64,000 nucleotides of DNA from Phoma sp. XZ068 (taxonomy: Eukaryota > Ascomycota > Dothideomycetes > Pleosporales > Didymellaceae). The notes under the pieces were generated by a model that was not told where the DNA came from, did no database searches, and saw nothing but the letters and a program-made list of their open reading frames with translations. Location of the stretch: contig RBKR01000012.1 in NCBI GenBank assembly GCA_004835665.1, forward strand, positions 868,001 to 932,000. The letters run 5' to 3'. This document shows positions 40,078-50,450 of this stretch, one piece after another. The number at the start of each line of letters is the position of its first letter. The stretch's first letter is position 1. A program made the position numbers and the translations under genes.

Positions 40078-40975
40078 CTTGACAGCTGGTGCAGGCAGGT
40101 CGCCAGACAGGAGAAGTCGGTGTACAGGGAGGGAGGCACAAGTGGGGTGACGCGGTCATGGAGTATTTTTGAGATGCAGACTGAAGCACAGGATGTGCGA
40201 TATATTCAAGCACAGGGCCAGCCACCACGGTTGGTGAAGGTGTTGGCCCGTAGTTGAGGGGAACGTGAACTCTGGATAACTTTGTGACGCGAAGCTCTGG
40301 TAAACGGCCGCAGGGAGGGACAGGGATTGGCCGACTTGGCGACCTGGGAACAACAATCACCGCCCCTGGTCAGAGCTGCTGGAGCTATTCAGGAACCTGA
40401 TGAAAGAGCACGAATAAGCGATTGGTAGTGCCAATACGGACTGTTTGTACCCAAGGTAGCTCGCTGCGGAGGAAATAGGAACGGCAGGATTGGTACAGAA
40501 AATTTCTGCTACGTACCTCGGGAGCAACGATGATGTCACGGTTCAGAAGAGAGCTCTAGCTTCCAGTCCGGTGCATAGCCGATGTGTGGAAACGCTCATC
40601 AAAAGGACGGTTGCAGCGCTGTCTCTGATATGACTGGGTAGCTGCCTGCAGCACGTTCCAGATGGTGAAAGGAGAACCGTGAAGCGCGCCGAAATGGTAA
40701 TCAGCAAGCAGTGCAGCCTTGAGCTTAAGTGCAGTACAGGTAAAGGTCAGCTTGATGTGTAAACAAGAACATGTGCCCGCGCGTTTTGTCTCGTGCCTGC
40801 TTCATTGTGCGCGCCTATCGGGCTGCGCCAATCACTTTGCGGCGGGAAACCCTCTGACCCCGCCCAATCGAGCTGTAGATGGGCCCCAGATAAGGTCCCA
40901 TGGGACAACTATAAAGCGTGATCTTGGCTGTTGACAGGGAAATAACCATCAGGCAGCAACACATAGTTACTGAAC
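40078..40975. other. Intergenic between divergent genes (OTU / D-amino-acid oxidase)
   Basis: About 0.9 kb with no gene. The end nearest 40975 carries recognisable promoter elements, listed separately. The frames at 39998-40360 on the minus strand are shadows or chance. Confidence 0.5.
40828..40915 (+). promoter_or_regulatory. Promoter elements of D-amino-acid oxidase: CCAAT, GATA, TATA
   Basis: A CCAAT box lies at 40828-40832, an AGATAA site fitting the HGATAR consensus of nitrogen GATA factors at 40888-40893, and TATAAA at 40910-40915, about 60 bases before the ATG. Order and spacing are those of a classical fungal promoter. Control by an AreA/Nit2-type activator would suit an enzyme releasing ammonia from D-amino acids, but this is inference from one site. 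Confidence 0.45.
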
Positions 40976-42346
40976 ATGTCACAAATCAATGTTGTTGTCG
41001 TTGGGTAAGCATCACTATCTTGGGTTCGGTATTTCCTTGTTAGGAACCAAGTTTATGCTGATTGGAACCGTAGTGCAGGCGTCACTGGACTAACAACGGC
41101 TCTTGTGCTGTCCAAGCACAACAACTTCAATGTTACAGTTGTGGGCAAACACATGCCCGGTGACTATGACATTGAATATGCATCACCGTGGGCCGGGGCA
41201 AACTTCATGCCGGTTGGCAAGGAAGGCAGCAAGCTGCGCGCCTTCGAGAGAACCACATGGCCAGAGGTAGATCGATTGTGTCGAGAAGTACCGGAAGCCG
41301 GTATCCACTACCAAGAGTGTAGAGTGTATGGCAGGAAGAAAGACGAAGGTACCGCTGTCGGCATTTGGTTTCAAGAGTTAGTCAAGGAAGATCCATGGTT
41401 CAAGGATCTTATGCCAGAGGTAAGTCCCTGTCAATTTCCCTTCTACCGCAACAACGCTCTCGTTTCGAGAATAGGAGAAACGTGTAGGTGTTCTAAATAT
41501 TGCATGTTTTATTGCTGTCGATATAAATTTAGATTTGTTCACATCATGAATACTAGCGTCTCACACCATGAGCATCCCTACCATTAGCTGCTCGAAGTAA
41601 AAGATGCATACTGACCATACGAACAGTTTCGCGTTCTGGACAAGTCAGAGCTGCCACCCTCTTGCAACACTGGCACTTGCTTCAAGTCCGTCTGCATAAA
41701 TACGGCAATCTACCTCCCCTGGCTGCTGGGCCAATGTCTCAAGAACAATGTAACAATAAAGCGTGGCATCCTCAACCACATCTCTGAGGCACCCTCTCAC
41801 CATTCTACCGGTGGCGCATCCATAATCATGAATTGCACCGGCGTGCTGGCGTGTAAGCTCGGCGGCGTGATGGACACCACAGTATACCCCGGCCGTGGCC
41901 AGATTGTAGTCGTGCGAGATGAACCAGGCGTTATGCATACCACCTCCGGTACCGACGACGGTTCAGAAGAAGCCATGTATATCATGCAAAGAGCAGCAGG
42001 TGGAGGTACCGTTATTGGCGGCTGTCTGCAGCATGGCAGCTGGGCAAGCGAGGTTGATCCGAATCTTGCGAATCGAATCCTTCAGAGGGCTGTAGATATC
42101 TGCCCGAGTCTTGCGCCAAAGACGGGGAAGGTGACGGAGCTGAGTGTCATCAGGCATGGTGTCGGGCTGAGGCCAATGAGGGAGGGCGGTATCAGGGTGG
42201 AGAAGGAGAGGATTGGGCAGGAGTGGGTGGTACACAACTACGGCCATGCGGGCTATGGGTATCAGAGTAGTTGGGGAAGTGCGTGGGAAGCAGAGAGTTT
42301 GGTGTTAGAGATCTTAGAGAAGGACGGCAAGAGGGCGAAGTTGTAA
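40976..42346 (+). CDS. D-amino-acid oxidase, peroxisomal
   Basis: FAD enzyme oxidising D-amino acids to 2-oxo acids, ammonia and hydrogen peroxide. Three exons, 40976-41004, 41074-41419 and 41627-42346, give 364 residues. VVVGAGVTGL (residues 6-15) is the FAD-binding GxGxxG, interrupted by intron 1. YASPWAGANF and FRVLDKSELPP are conserved blocks, MNCTGVLACKLGG is the second nucleotide-binding region, and HNYGHAGYGYQ near residue 330 is the DAO signature. The protein ends in AKL, a type-1 peroxisomal targeting signal. Intron 2 (41420-41626) is 207 bases, about four times the local norm, and is AT-rich. A GATA site upstream hints at nitrogen control. D-aspartate oxidase is a close alternative, since substrate class is set by few residues. 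Confidence 0.93.
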
Positions 42347-42393
42347 GCTGACTGCATATCTTCGATTGAATCGAATACCGCACATGTGTTCGA

Positions 42394-42759
42394 TCATTTG
42401 TCGCCCACTGAACCCGCCTTGCTGCTCTTTACAGCTGCTAAGACCTTATCCTCTAAGTCCTTGACGGTGCCGCTTTGCACTAACTTCTCTTTTGTGCTGC
42501 TATCGAAGGTAGGCGCGACGTTGAACGCGTTCTTGCAGTAGCTAAGGTATACGTTAGGATACAGTTGCATGATCGGATGCTGATAATACGTTGTGAAGTT
42601 GGCGAAGTCCTCCTTTACGAATCCAATGTCTGCCAACCGCGTCTGTCCGTCCAGTTGAAAGTCATCCGGCTTCTTTTCCATAGCCTTGAGGATGGTTTCT
42701 ACCGTAGCTTCGGGGTGCGGCTGTACGTCATCGCCAGGATCTGGCGAACCGGCTGTCAT
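42394..42759 (-). CDS. Small protein of unknown function
   Basis: Single-exon, 121-residue protein starting MTAGSPDPGDD, tail-to-tail with D-amino-acid oxidase (47 bases between stops). No signal peptide or membrane segment. I do not recognise a named family. Helical segments are suggested by VETILKAMEKK, FVKEDFANFTTYYQ and TVKDLEDKVLAAVK. The order helix, TRLADIG loop, helix, then a short GTVKDLEDKV helix recalls an acyl-carrier-protein fold, but the phosphopantetheine Ser motif DSL is absent, so this is no more than a resemblance. Length, clean start and sensible composition support a real gene. Confidence 0.6.
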   Translation of the reverse strand: MTAGSPDPGDDVQPHPEATVETILKAMEKKPDDFQLDGQTRLADIGFVKEDFANFTTYYQHPIMQLYPNVYLSYCKNAFNVAPTFDSSTKEKLVQSGTVKDLEDKVLAAVKSSKAGSVGDK

Positions 42760-43339
42760 GTTGGAAGTGGAATGTAAGCACGTCGAAGCTAGATATCAAC
42801 TGCTTGCTGTGGATTGTAGTAGTTGATGACACGTCATTCAGGATAGGCCTCGTACAAGGTATTGTGCAAATGTTCCATCAAAATCTGACAGGAGATCGAA
42901 TCTTATAAGTCATTTGCCGAAATACCTCAAGTACTTACGTACTAATGCCTTGTTTTAGGGGTTCGGGTGAGGCGTATTGACAAACAGGACTCGTTGCGGG
43001 GTAAGACCGAACGTGCCACAACTGCCTCCTTCCCGATCATACAGCCTCAAAGAACCAAGCCCTTCTGGAACCGGATCAGCGTCCCAACGACCTGACTGGT
43101 GGACACCGTTACCGCTGTTGTGAAGGCGAGCGGTTGTCGTGAGCACCCCGCAGTCACCCCATTAGCCACACTGAGTCCACGTGCTTTGCACAAGGGAATC
43201 GGCAACGCTTATGAGGTGTGACAGAAGGTGCTAAAGCGTGTCGTTAGACCGCAGACCAGGTTCGAACGTCCGCTACTGCAGCCTTGCAAAGCCTTGGAGC
43301 CAATAGGTAAATCTGCACTTTCGTTGAGCCTCATCAGGC
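42760..43339. other. Intergenic, 580 bases
   Basis: Upstream of the small unknown gene and downstream of the cofactor D gene. Nothing coding is seen. A GTTCGAA word near 43260 is not part of a cloverleaf. Confidence 0.45.
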
Positions 43340-46300
43340 TTATGCATTTGCGGATTGTTGTTTCTTGATGCAGTCGACTGCTGGCTTCAAGCTTTTCGAA
43401 GGCAAGCTCCAGTCTTGCAGCTTTAAGCTATCGTCTTGGGTTAACATCCATAACGTCTCTGCTGCGGTGATCCGAATCTATTGTGAATGTCAGTCAGCAT
43501 CTTGCAACAGGAGCTGGTTGAAATACCTTGGGAAAAGGATGTAATAGCATGCTCGTCACTTTCGCGAGGGTATCAGCGCGAGTAGCTGGAATCACGCCAA
43601 GTCCACGATACACGTCCAGGGCAAGGTGCAGCTTCTGTATATGTGTAGACTTGAAGTGGGCCTTTTGTACATTGGAAAGAAGCTTGCGAAAGCTGATTTT
43701 GTCAGTATTGAGCGTCGTTTTGGTTCAAAATGGGTAGCTTACTTGAAAGTCGTTGAGATGAGGCGATGCATAATCCGCATGTCAAAAAGAAACGCCCAAC
43801 CTTCCAGCAACGGAAGTAACACTCTATCGTTCTCGAGCTCCTTCTTAAGCAGATCCATTAAACAAGTGGCGAAATCTACTAGCGTAAATTCCTTGCCGTT
43901 TGAGGTGCTAGCCAAGGGTAGCGTTGTAGTGAAGTCGAGAACTGCTTCTCTACAATTCTGGACAACTGACTCCGATGCCATGCCCGCAGAACTAACAAGC
44001 CCTTGGCAGATGGACTCTCTGATGACAGGGGAATCTGTCAACTGCATTGCTGTCAACGCTGCTCTAAAGTACACCCTCGAAGAGACATCGTTGATCGGCG
44101 GCACTACAATGTCAGAACCTTGAGTGAGCCAGCCCTCGGCTATGATAGCCGCCGCTCGTGCCCTGACCTTGTCCAATTTCTCCAATGACAGTCGTAAGAC
44201 ATCTGCACATATTAGACGGTCAGAGTCGGTCGTTTGATCCCGGAAGAGGTTCGCTTCGCCGGCTGTTCTGACAGCGTTCAGAGCTTCTAGCCTCACCAGC
44301 GAACCAACGTCGCCTCGCTCGGTGACTGTATAGTCATTCAAAGCTATGTGCAATGCGACTGCTATCCTATCTTTGATATTGGCTGCCTTGGGTGCTTGAT
44401 CGTCCTGAGTAATCTCCTGGCAAGTCTTAAGCAACGTGTTCAGCGCTCGTAATGCTACCGTCCGCGCTTCGATTGCTACTGCTGTGGTACACCTGAACAT
44501 GATCGTCCTGAGGATGCGCAACTGCAGTTCTATGATCATTTCGCTTGCGAAGGATGTTGACACTCCGTAGGCTGATCCGAGCGCAATCGCATGGCCAGAA
44601 CAGCGAAGCCCACTGTATGAAGCTTCGTTCTCTAGTTTGGTTAGCCAGTCGGTAACCATGGATTCTGCAAGGCCTGAGGTAATATTCTGCAGAAGTGCGA
44701 GGACGTGGCCAGCAACATTGACTATCGATATCAAGACAGTCTCTTCATGTCGTGCGAGGCACAGATTCACGATGCGAGTAATCTCGCCGACAGGTATTTT
44801 TGGGACCCAATAGTCTTTTGGCAGCGTGATCATGGCACGAGCTAGAGCTGCAATGAAGCTGCAATATGACGACGCTGTGTATTCTGGTCGCATTGCTGGT
44901 GAGCTGAACGACTTGTCTTCGAGTTTGAGCTGATGGTCGAAGAGGTCCCATAAGTGTATGAAGGAAGCCGGCCTATCCAATCCTTCTGAAGTATACTCGG
45001 CATGGTTCGGGACATCTACAAGCGCAGCAAGAGCTGCTACGAGTCCTTGACGTTCCTCGACCTCTCGAGGTCGCAGTATTTTGAGCTGGGCGCAGATCAG
45101 ATCAGACATTTGTCGTACTGTGCCCGGCATCTGATTCCTTGATAATAAACCTATCGATTTGGCTGCGAACAGACGTGAGTCAGAATCCAGTGAGCCGGTC
45201 CCTCGCCATCCCAACAAGTTCTCGAAGATAGCTTGCCAGTACATTGGCTGCAGATCTCCAGCCTTGACTGCCACCTCGCACATAGCTCGCTGCCGGAGGC
45301 CGACTGCATGGAAGTCTACAGCTTGAACAAGCGGAATGCCCTCTTGAATCTTGTTAGGATGACGGCCTACAAGCTCCTGTAAGGCTGCAGATGAGCCACG
45401 TCGAATGTTGCCGGCTGGGTCGAGACATGCGACCACAACGAGTTCAATTGCCAATGTTTGAGGTACAGACATGTCAGGTCGATGTTCAGAGGCCCGAATC
45501 GATGAGGTTTGTACCGCAAGAAGATCGTCCGTAGAATAGCGGCGAGATAAGGCCCAAATGCCGAAGCAAGCAGCATCACGTACATTGGTTCCAATGGAAC
45601 CACCAGTGGGTGAGCGCTGCTCGAAGCCAAGGGACAGCAATAACGCATTCAGGACGTCTGGCAGCTGATGCGTCGGTATCGCCTTCCGGTAAAGCAGATG
45701 GGACAGAGTCAGGGTAAGGCCGTGCCAGCGAAGCGGATTGACTCCACTCAAGTTGCGCTTGGCGCCTTGCCAATACACGCTCTCGTTAAGTGACCCAAGG
45801 ATAGCCTCAATGACCTCTTCAGCCATCTCTGCGTCAAGTTTCAGAGTAATAATACTAAGCGCTTTACTGGCCGCGTATCGCACTGGTGAATCGCCATCGC
45901 CCACTAATTCCAGTAACGTCTCAACGACCTCCTCAAGCGCGGTCATGGGATCGAGTCCCGAGGGAGCTGAAATTGCCTGAAGGCAATGTATGACAATGTT
46001 CCGCATAGTCTTCACAATCAGCTTGCGTGCCACTGCAGAAGATCTAAGGAATGTCAGGTTGTCTTGGTTCAGAATCCGTTGACAAACTTGAAATGCCGGA
46101 GCTAGGAATGGGCCGATCTCGTCGTTGGTCGCGGAAGCCACGAGGCCTGACATGAACGACAACACGCCGATACATCTGTGTATATCGGCAGTATCCTCCG
46201 CAGCGTTAGAAAAGAATGTTAAGGACCACTTGACGAGGAGGTGGAGCAGGCCGAGTTCTTGCATGTCTGGACGCACACATAGCGTGACCAGGAGCTTCGC

Positions 46301-47037
46301 AGCAGCAGTTCGTTCTTTTGATGCAGACTGTAGGCATTTGAAGCAGATGTTGAGGACTCGAAGAGTGATGCCAGGGACCTCCGCAGGCAGCTCAATACCC
46401 AGGGCTGTTGAGGTTTCCTCTGATGATTGTAAGGTCGATATCGAGGCGAGTGGGAAAGGCGCAAGCAGCAAGTGCGACAGCCACAGCAGGAGAACATAAC
46501 GCTCTGTCCAGGGTACTATTGACTGCGGTAGAGATCCATCTTCTGCGGTCTGGAAGTTCTTTCCAGCTTCAAACTCTCGTAGGATTGGTTCAAGGTAGCG
46601 TGGCTCGTTATTAAGGAAGCCTTTGATGACCTTCTCAGCCCTTACTTTGCAGAAGAGATTAATGATGTAGCATATCGCATGCGAGAGAGGTACATATCCC
46701 TTCTTCGCCTTTTCTCTAGAAGTTGTCTGTAGCAAATCAAGATAGGCAGCAACTAATGGGGGAAGAAGGTTCTTCAAGTGCGTATCGAGAAGCTGAGGAT
46801 CTTCTTGGAATGGTTCAATCTGTTTCAAAGATCAATCATCGCTCTAGCGAATGCACGTGTAGAACGTACCAGAGCGCATGCTCGGTACATGTCCACCTCT
46901 CGCACATGCTGGCGAACGGGGGTTGTTGTTGACCCATTCTGACGCCCTCGTACTAGTCTTGGAAGCAGCCCCTCGAGGTCCGATAGTAGTGCAGACGACG
47001 CACGCTGGAGCTTAATGTCATCGTCCTCGCCGCTCAT
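43340..47037 (-). CDS. Tubulin-folding cofactor D (TBCD)
   Basis: Beta-tubulin chaperone that works with cofactors C and E in building and recycling the tubulin dimer. Four exons, 47037-46870, 46819-43743, 43692-43527 and 43477-43340, give 1182 residues, the usual size. The long second exon encodes HEAT-type helical repeats, with the conserved N-terminal KKGYVPLSHAICYIINLFCKVRAEKVI and VPWTERYVLLLWLSHLLLAPF, then VRDAACFGIWALSRRY in the middle. The last two short exons, too small to stand out alone, carry the C-terminal block NVQKAHFKSTHIQKLHLALDVYRGLG and end IRITAAETLWMLTQDD onwards to SANA. Exons 3 and 4 were found by following phase from the end of the long frame. The gene is divergent from POL32 across a 189-base gap. 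Confidence 0.93.
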
Positions 47038-47226
47038 AGTGTAGAAATGTTGTATGAAGTAGAGTTGTGGGGTGCGTAAATGCGCAGCCTTGGCGACGCG
47101 ACTCAGTCCCTGCCACTTTGACGCGTACTACTGACTCTTCGAGTTCTCACAGTTGGCGACGCGGCTGACGTGCAATTGCTTGATACGTGACAACCAAGAC
47201 TCTCAATTCACACGACAACGCTCACG
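47038..47226. promoter_or_regulatory. Divergent promoter, cofactor D / POL32
   Basis: Only 189 bases separate the two start codons, so this interval must drive both genes. No TATA box is obvious. GACGCG-type words (GGCGACGCG near 47091, GACGCG near 47119, GGCGACGCGG near 47155) resemble the MluI-box ACGCG core that directs G1/S expression in fungi. Confidence 0.45.
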
Positions 47227-48981
47227 ATGACGGAGGCAGATTACAAGGACTACCTTGCTGCGCGTATCCTTACTGAGAGCCAGCCGGTATGCTCTGATCG
47301 AAGCTCGCGTGCTTTGTCCGATTCTAACAGTTAACAGGTTACTTACAGGCTGCTCTCAAGGGCGCTGCAAGTCAATGTCAGCGCTGCAAAGTGGTATGTG
47401 ATCAGATCTACGATCCCTAGTAGCCGGTACTAATACACAGTAGGATGCTGTTCGACTTCCACCAGAAGCAGAACGCGAAGAAACAAGACTCCATCCACGC
47501 AACATATCTCATTTCAGGTACAAAGCGACTTGCCAGCGAAACGAACGGCACCAACGGTCGAAGCGGCGAGGATGTCAGCATGCGCAGCTCCCCGTTCATG
47601 AGTTCTATGCCAGAACCCGAGGAGCAAGAAGAGGATCCTGTCAAGAAAACCACCATCTTGCTGGTTCGAGAAGAGGAGCTTGCAAGTACGTAATGCGCGA
47701 AGGTGCAGACGTGACTGGGCTGATAAGATACTGCAGAAACCCGTGCCGAGTTCTCAGAAGAAGCCTCTATCCACATCTACAGCCTGGAACCAGGACCACT
47801 AGAGGTATGAAGCGGAGGGACTAGCAATGGGTCAGGGCTAAGAACGACAGAATCTGAACGTACTGGCATCCTGCAACCACGAGGTGAACTCGAAGTTTCC
47901 TGACGAAGATCCACTGGAACGATGGCGAGTATATGGGTCTATCCAAAACCCTTATGTCAAGGTAACAACTACTGTTCCATCTTTCTCAACTAGAAACCTC
48001 TTAGCTAATGCTCCCATAGCGGCGGACGGCCAGATACGCGCCTCCTCCAACTGCTGCTCCACCCGCCAAATCAGCTGCGAAGCCTGCTGCACAACCCACC
48101 GCGAAGCCACCTGTAGCTGCACAGCTTAGAAAAGAAGCCCCCACATCGTCGCACAAAGGCAGCGCTTCTGAGGAGAACATGTCTGCACGATCGACGCCTC
48201 AGCCCAACGCGGCCCCTAGCACTCTGAAAAGGTCAGACTCTACCAAGTCTGTTGGCACAAAGAACAAGGCTGCTGGTGATATCTTCAAATCGTTCGCAAA
48301 GGCAAAGGCAAAACCGAAAGACGCGGCAAAATCGAACGAGTCAACGCCTGCGCCCGTTGAAGATGGTGAGTTTTATAAAGCGTTCTTAAAATGCAATGCC
48401 TAACGCTACCAGAACCCATGCAAGGCATGTCGGAAGACGAAGGTGATGACGATGAGCCTGAAGTTCAGGTCGACACCGAGAAGATCGAAGCGGCAAAGAA
48501 AGCCCGTGATGAGCGTGCTGAGAAACTCCGGAAGATGATGGAAGACGACGGTAAGTTTGGGATAATGTGCTGTCCACGCTTTTGACTGATCGGCCACAGA
48601 TGAAGACATGCCGGATGCCACTGCCGCGGAAGAGAAGGCATCTGAAGCTTCTCAGCCTGAGAAGGCTGAAACACCCAAAGAAGAAGAGCCAGAGCCTACC
48701 GTCACTGTACAGGATGGTCGAAGAAGAGGCAAAAGACGAGTCATGAAGAAGAAAACCGTCAAGGATGAAGAGGGATACCTTGGTAAGCACTTCTCAGCGT
48801 TCAAGTTAAACAAGGCTAATTACAAGCAGTGACTAAAGAAGAGGCTGTGTGGGAATCTTTCTCAGAGGACGAGCCTGAGCCAAAACGAGCGAAGCCTGCG
48901 CCCAAGCCAGCGGCAGCAAAGGGCAAGCCTGCGGGCAAGAAAGGGCAGGGAAGCATCGCCAGCTTCTTCAAGAAGGCATAG
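47227..48981 (+). CDS. DNA polymerase delta subunit 3 (POL32/Cdc27 family)
   Basis: Accessory subunit of the replicative polymerase delta; binds PCNA. Nine exons, 47227-47286, 47338-47393, 47444-47685, 47737-47804, 47851-47961, 48020-48365, 48413-48550, 48600-48782 and 48830-48981, give 451 residues. VTYRLLSRALQVNVSAAKWMLFDFHQKQN, across introns, is the conserved N-terminal winged-helix domain that docks to the B subunit; SIHIYSLEPGPLE is its later strand. The middle is disordered, Lys/Pro/Ala-rich and then acidic. The C-terminus QGSIASFFKKA is a canonical PCNA-interacting peptide (Q441, I444, F447, F448) placed at the very end, as in other POL32 proteins. It has the most introns in the window and most of its exons are too short to see alone. 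All junctions keep frame. Confidence 0.92.
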
Positions 48982-49548
48982 AAAGCTGCAAACACAACTT
49001 GACTTCTCTTCCTCCCTTTCATACTCTGCAGATACCCCAATGCGAAGACAAGTTCTAATTCTTGCGTCTGCCTCAACTTCAATTCGTTCGCGACATATTG
49101 ATGCTTGCCACCTGTGTTATTTCCGTTTCGCAGACCTGGAACCTTACAATCCTCGCTTTCCCTTTCCAACTGCTGCATCAGTATTGCGTCCCAAAGAGGT
49201 AGTAGGTGATCCCGGTAACCCACATATAGCAGACACACCAAAGGACGTCACACAGCCTCCACGGGTACACAGAACGGTCGAGCAAGTCAAGATCTGTGTG
49301 CAACCCTGCTTGTAGCACGTTGTGTGGCACGGTGCTGTGGAGAACCAGTGCCTGCGTAGCACAAGTCGGCGAGTTGTGAGAGTTCGCTTCGGGGGCATCC
49401 GTGCATGGGTAGATGGTGGGAACGGCGGCATGTATCACGAGAGGAGGTGTTGTTCGTATGTTGATCACTATACGATGGTTTGATTGCCATTCATCTCTAC
49501 CCTGTTGGACATACCAGTATGGGCTTGCTATTGCTGTGGGTCTGCATT
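48982..49548. other. Intergenic between convergent genes, 567 bases
   Basis: 3' regions of POL32 (+) and the PNPOx-like gene (-). Several overlapping open frames on both strands but none recognisable. Confidence 0.45.
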
Positions 49549-50450
49549 CTATGGCCATAGCTCCTCTGTCCTCCAGCCGCCGTTATGCCGCGCAGTCTCA
49601 CCGTCCCACGTGTATCTGAATCGCCTTCCTTTCTCCGGGTTGCTGAGATCGGTCTGTTCGACGACGTCTGGTACGATAACCACAACGCGGAAGTTCTTCC
49701 TTGCAACCTCATCGTGAAGGTCTTCCGCCTTTGATCCAAGCCGAAGGCGCTCCTTGTCAAATGGCGCGGTTACTGGTTGACCTGGTGGTGGGTTCTTGAA
49801 GGAGCCTGAATGTGGTATTAGTCGCACAAACTGTTCTCGCAAAATGGACTATGCGTACCCTTGATGGCAGGAGACTGGTTGCCGAAGAACCCTGTGAGCT
49901 CCCTTTGCCAGCTCCATTCGTTCTCTCCACTCTCCTTGAGCGCTCTCATCCTCTTGCCAACCTCACTCTTGACTGTCCTCACACCACTGCTCTCCTCGGA
50001 GCCCTCAATATCGTCAGCAATGACGTACGCCTTACCTGCGACGCGCCATTGCGTCTGAGTCTCTCCCTCAACCCACCAGACGGCCTCAACGGGACCTCCA
50101 CCGCCGCTGCCCTGGATCTGATCACCGCTCTCCGCATGCCCAGCGCTTGTCCTGAAGATCTGTCCGACCTTTTCCATACGCACATCCGTCGTGAAAGTTG
50201 GGCAATCGCTGTGGTAGAGCTCCGGGTTGCGCTCGGCATCATTGTGCTGGTTCTCTGGCAGCTCGGCCCAGAAACCACGGAAGATGCAGTATCGGACGCG
50301 GGGTACGTATTCGACGGGTGAGCCTTCGGAAGCTTTATCGAGAGTACCGAGGACGAATTGGGGAGGCTTCATTTCATTGAGGTGCTTGTTGAAGAGCTGC
50401 TTCCATGGTGCTTCGGGCAGCGTCGAGGCTGCAGGTGCGGTGGTCGACAT
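49549..50450 (-). CDS. PNPOx-like FMN-binding split-barrel protein
   Basis: Member of the pyridoxamine 5'-phosphate oxidase-like flavoprotein superfamily (Alr4036 type). Two exons, 50450-49859 and 49805-49549, joined across a 53-base phase-1 intron, give 282 residues. PEAPWKQLFNKHLNEMKPPQF opens the domain, and VRYCIFRGFWAELP with EVWW-like strands builds the barrel. AVWWVEGETQTQWRVAGKAYVI is the typical barrel strand. The C-terminal exon ends in RRFRYTWDGETARHNGGWRTEELWP, resembling the PNPOx C-terminal dimer region (W-x-x-x-x-L-x-P). Whether it oxidises PNP/PMP or a different flavin-dependent substrate is unclear. The family assignment is good; the activity is inference. Confidence 0.8.

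Noticed and set aside
43230..43300. Possible tRNA because of a GTTCGAA word
   Set aside because: The flanking bases do not form a T-stem, and no acceptor or anticodon arm fits.
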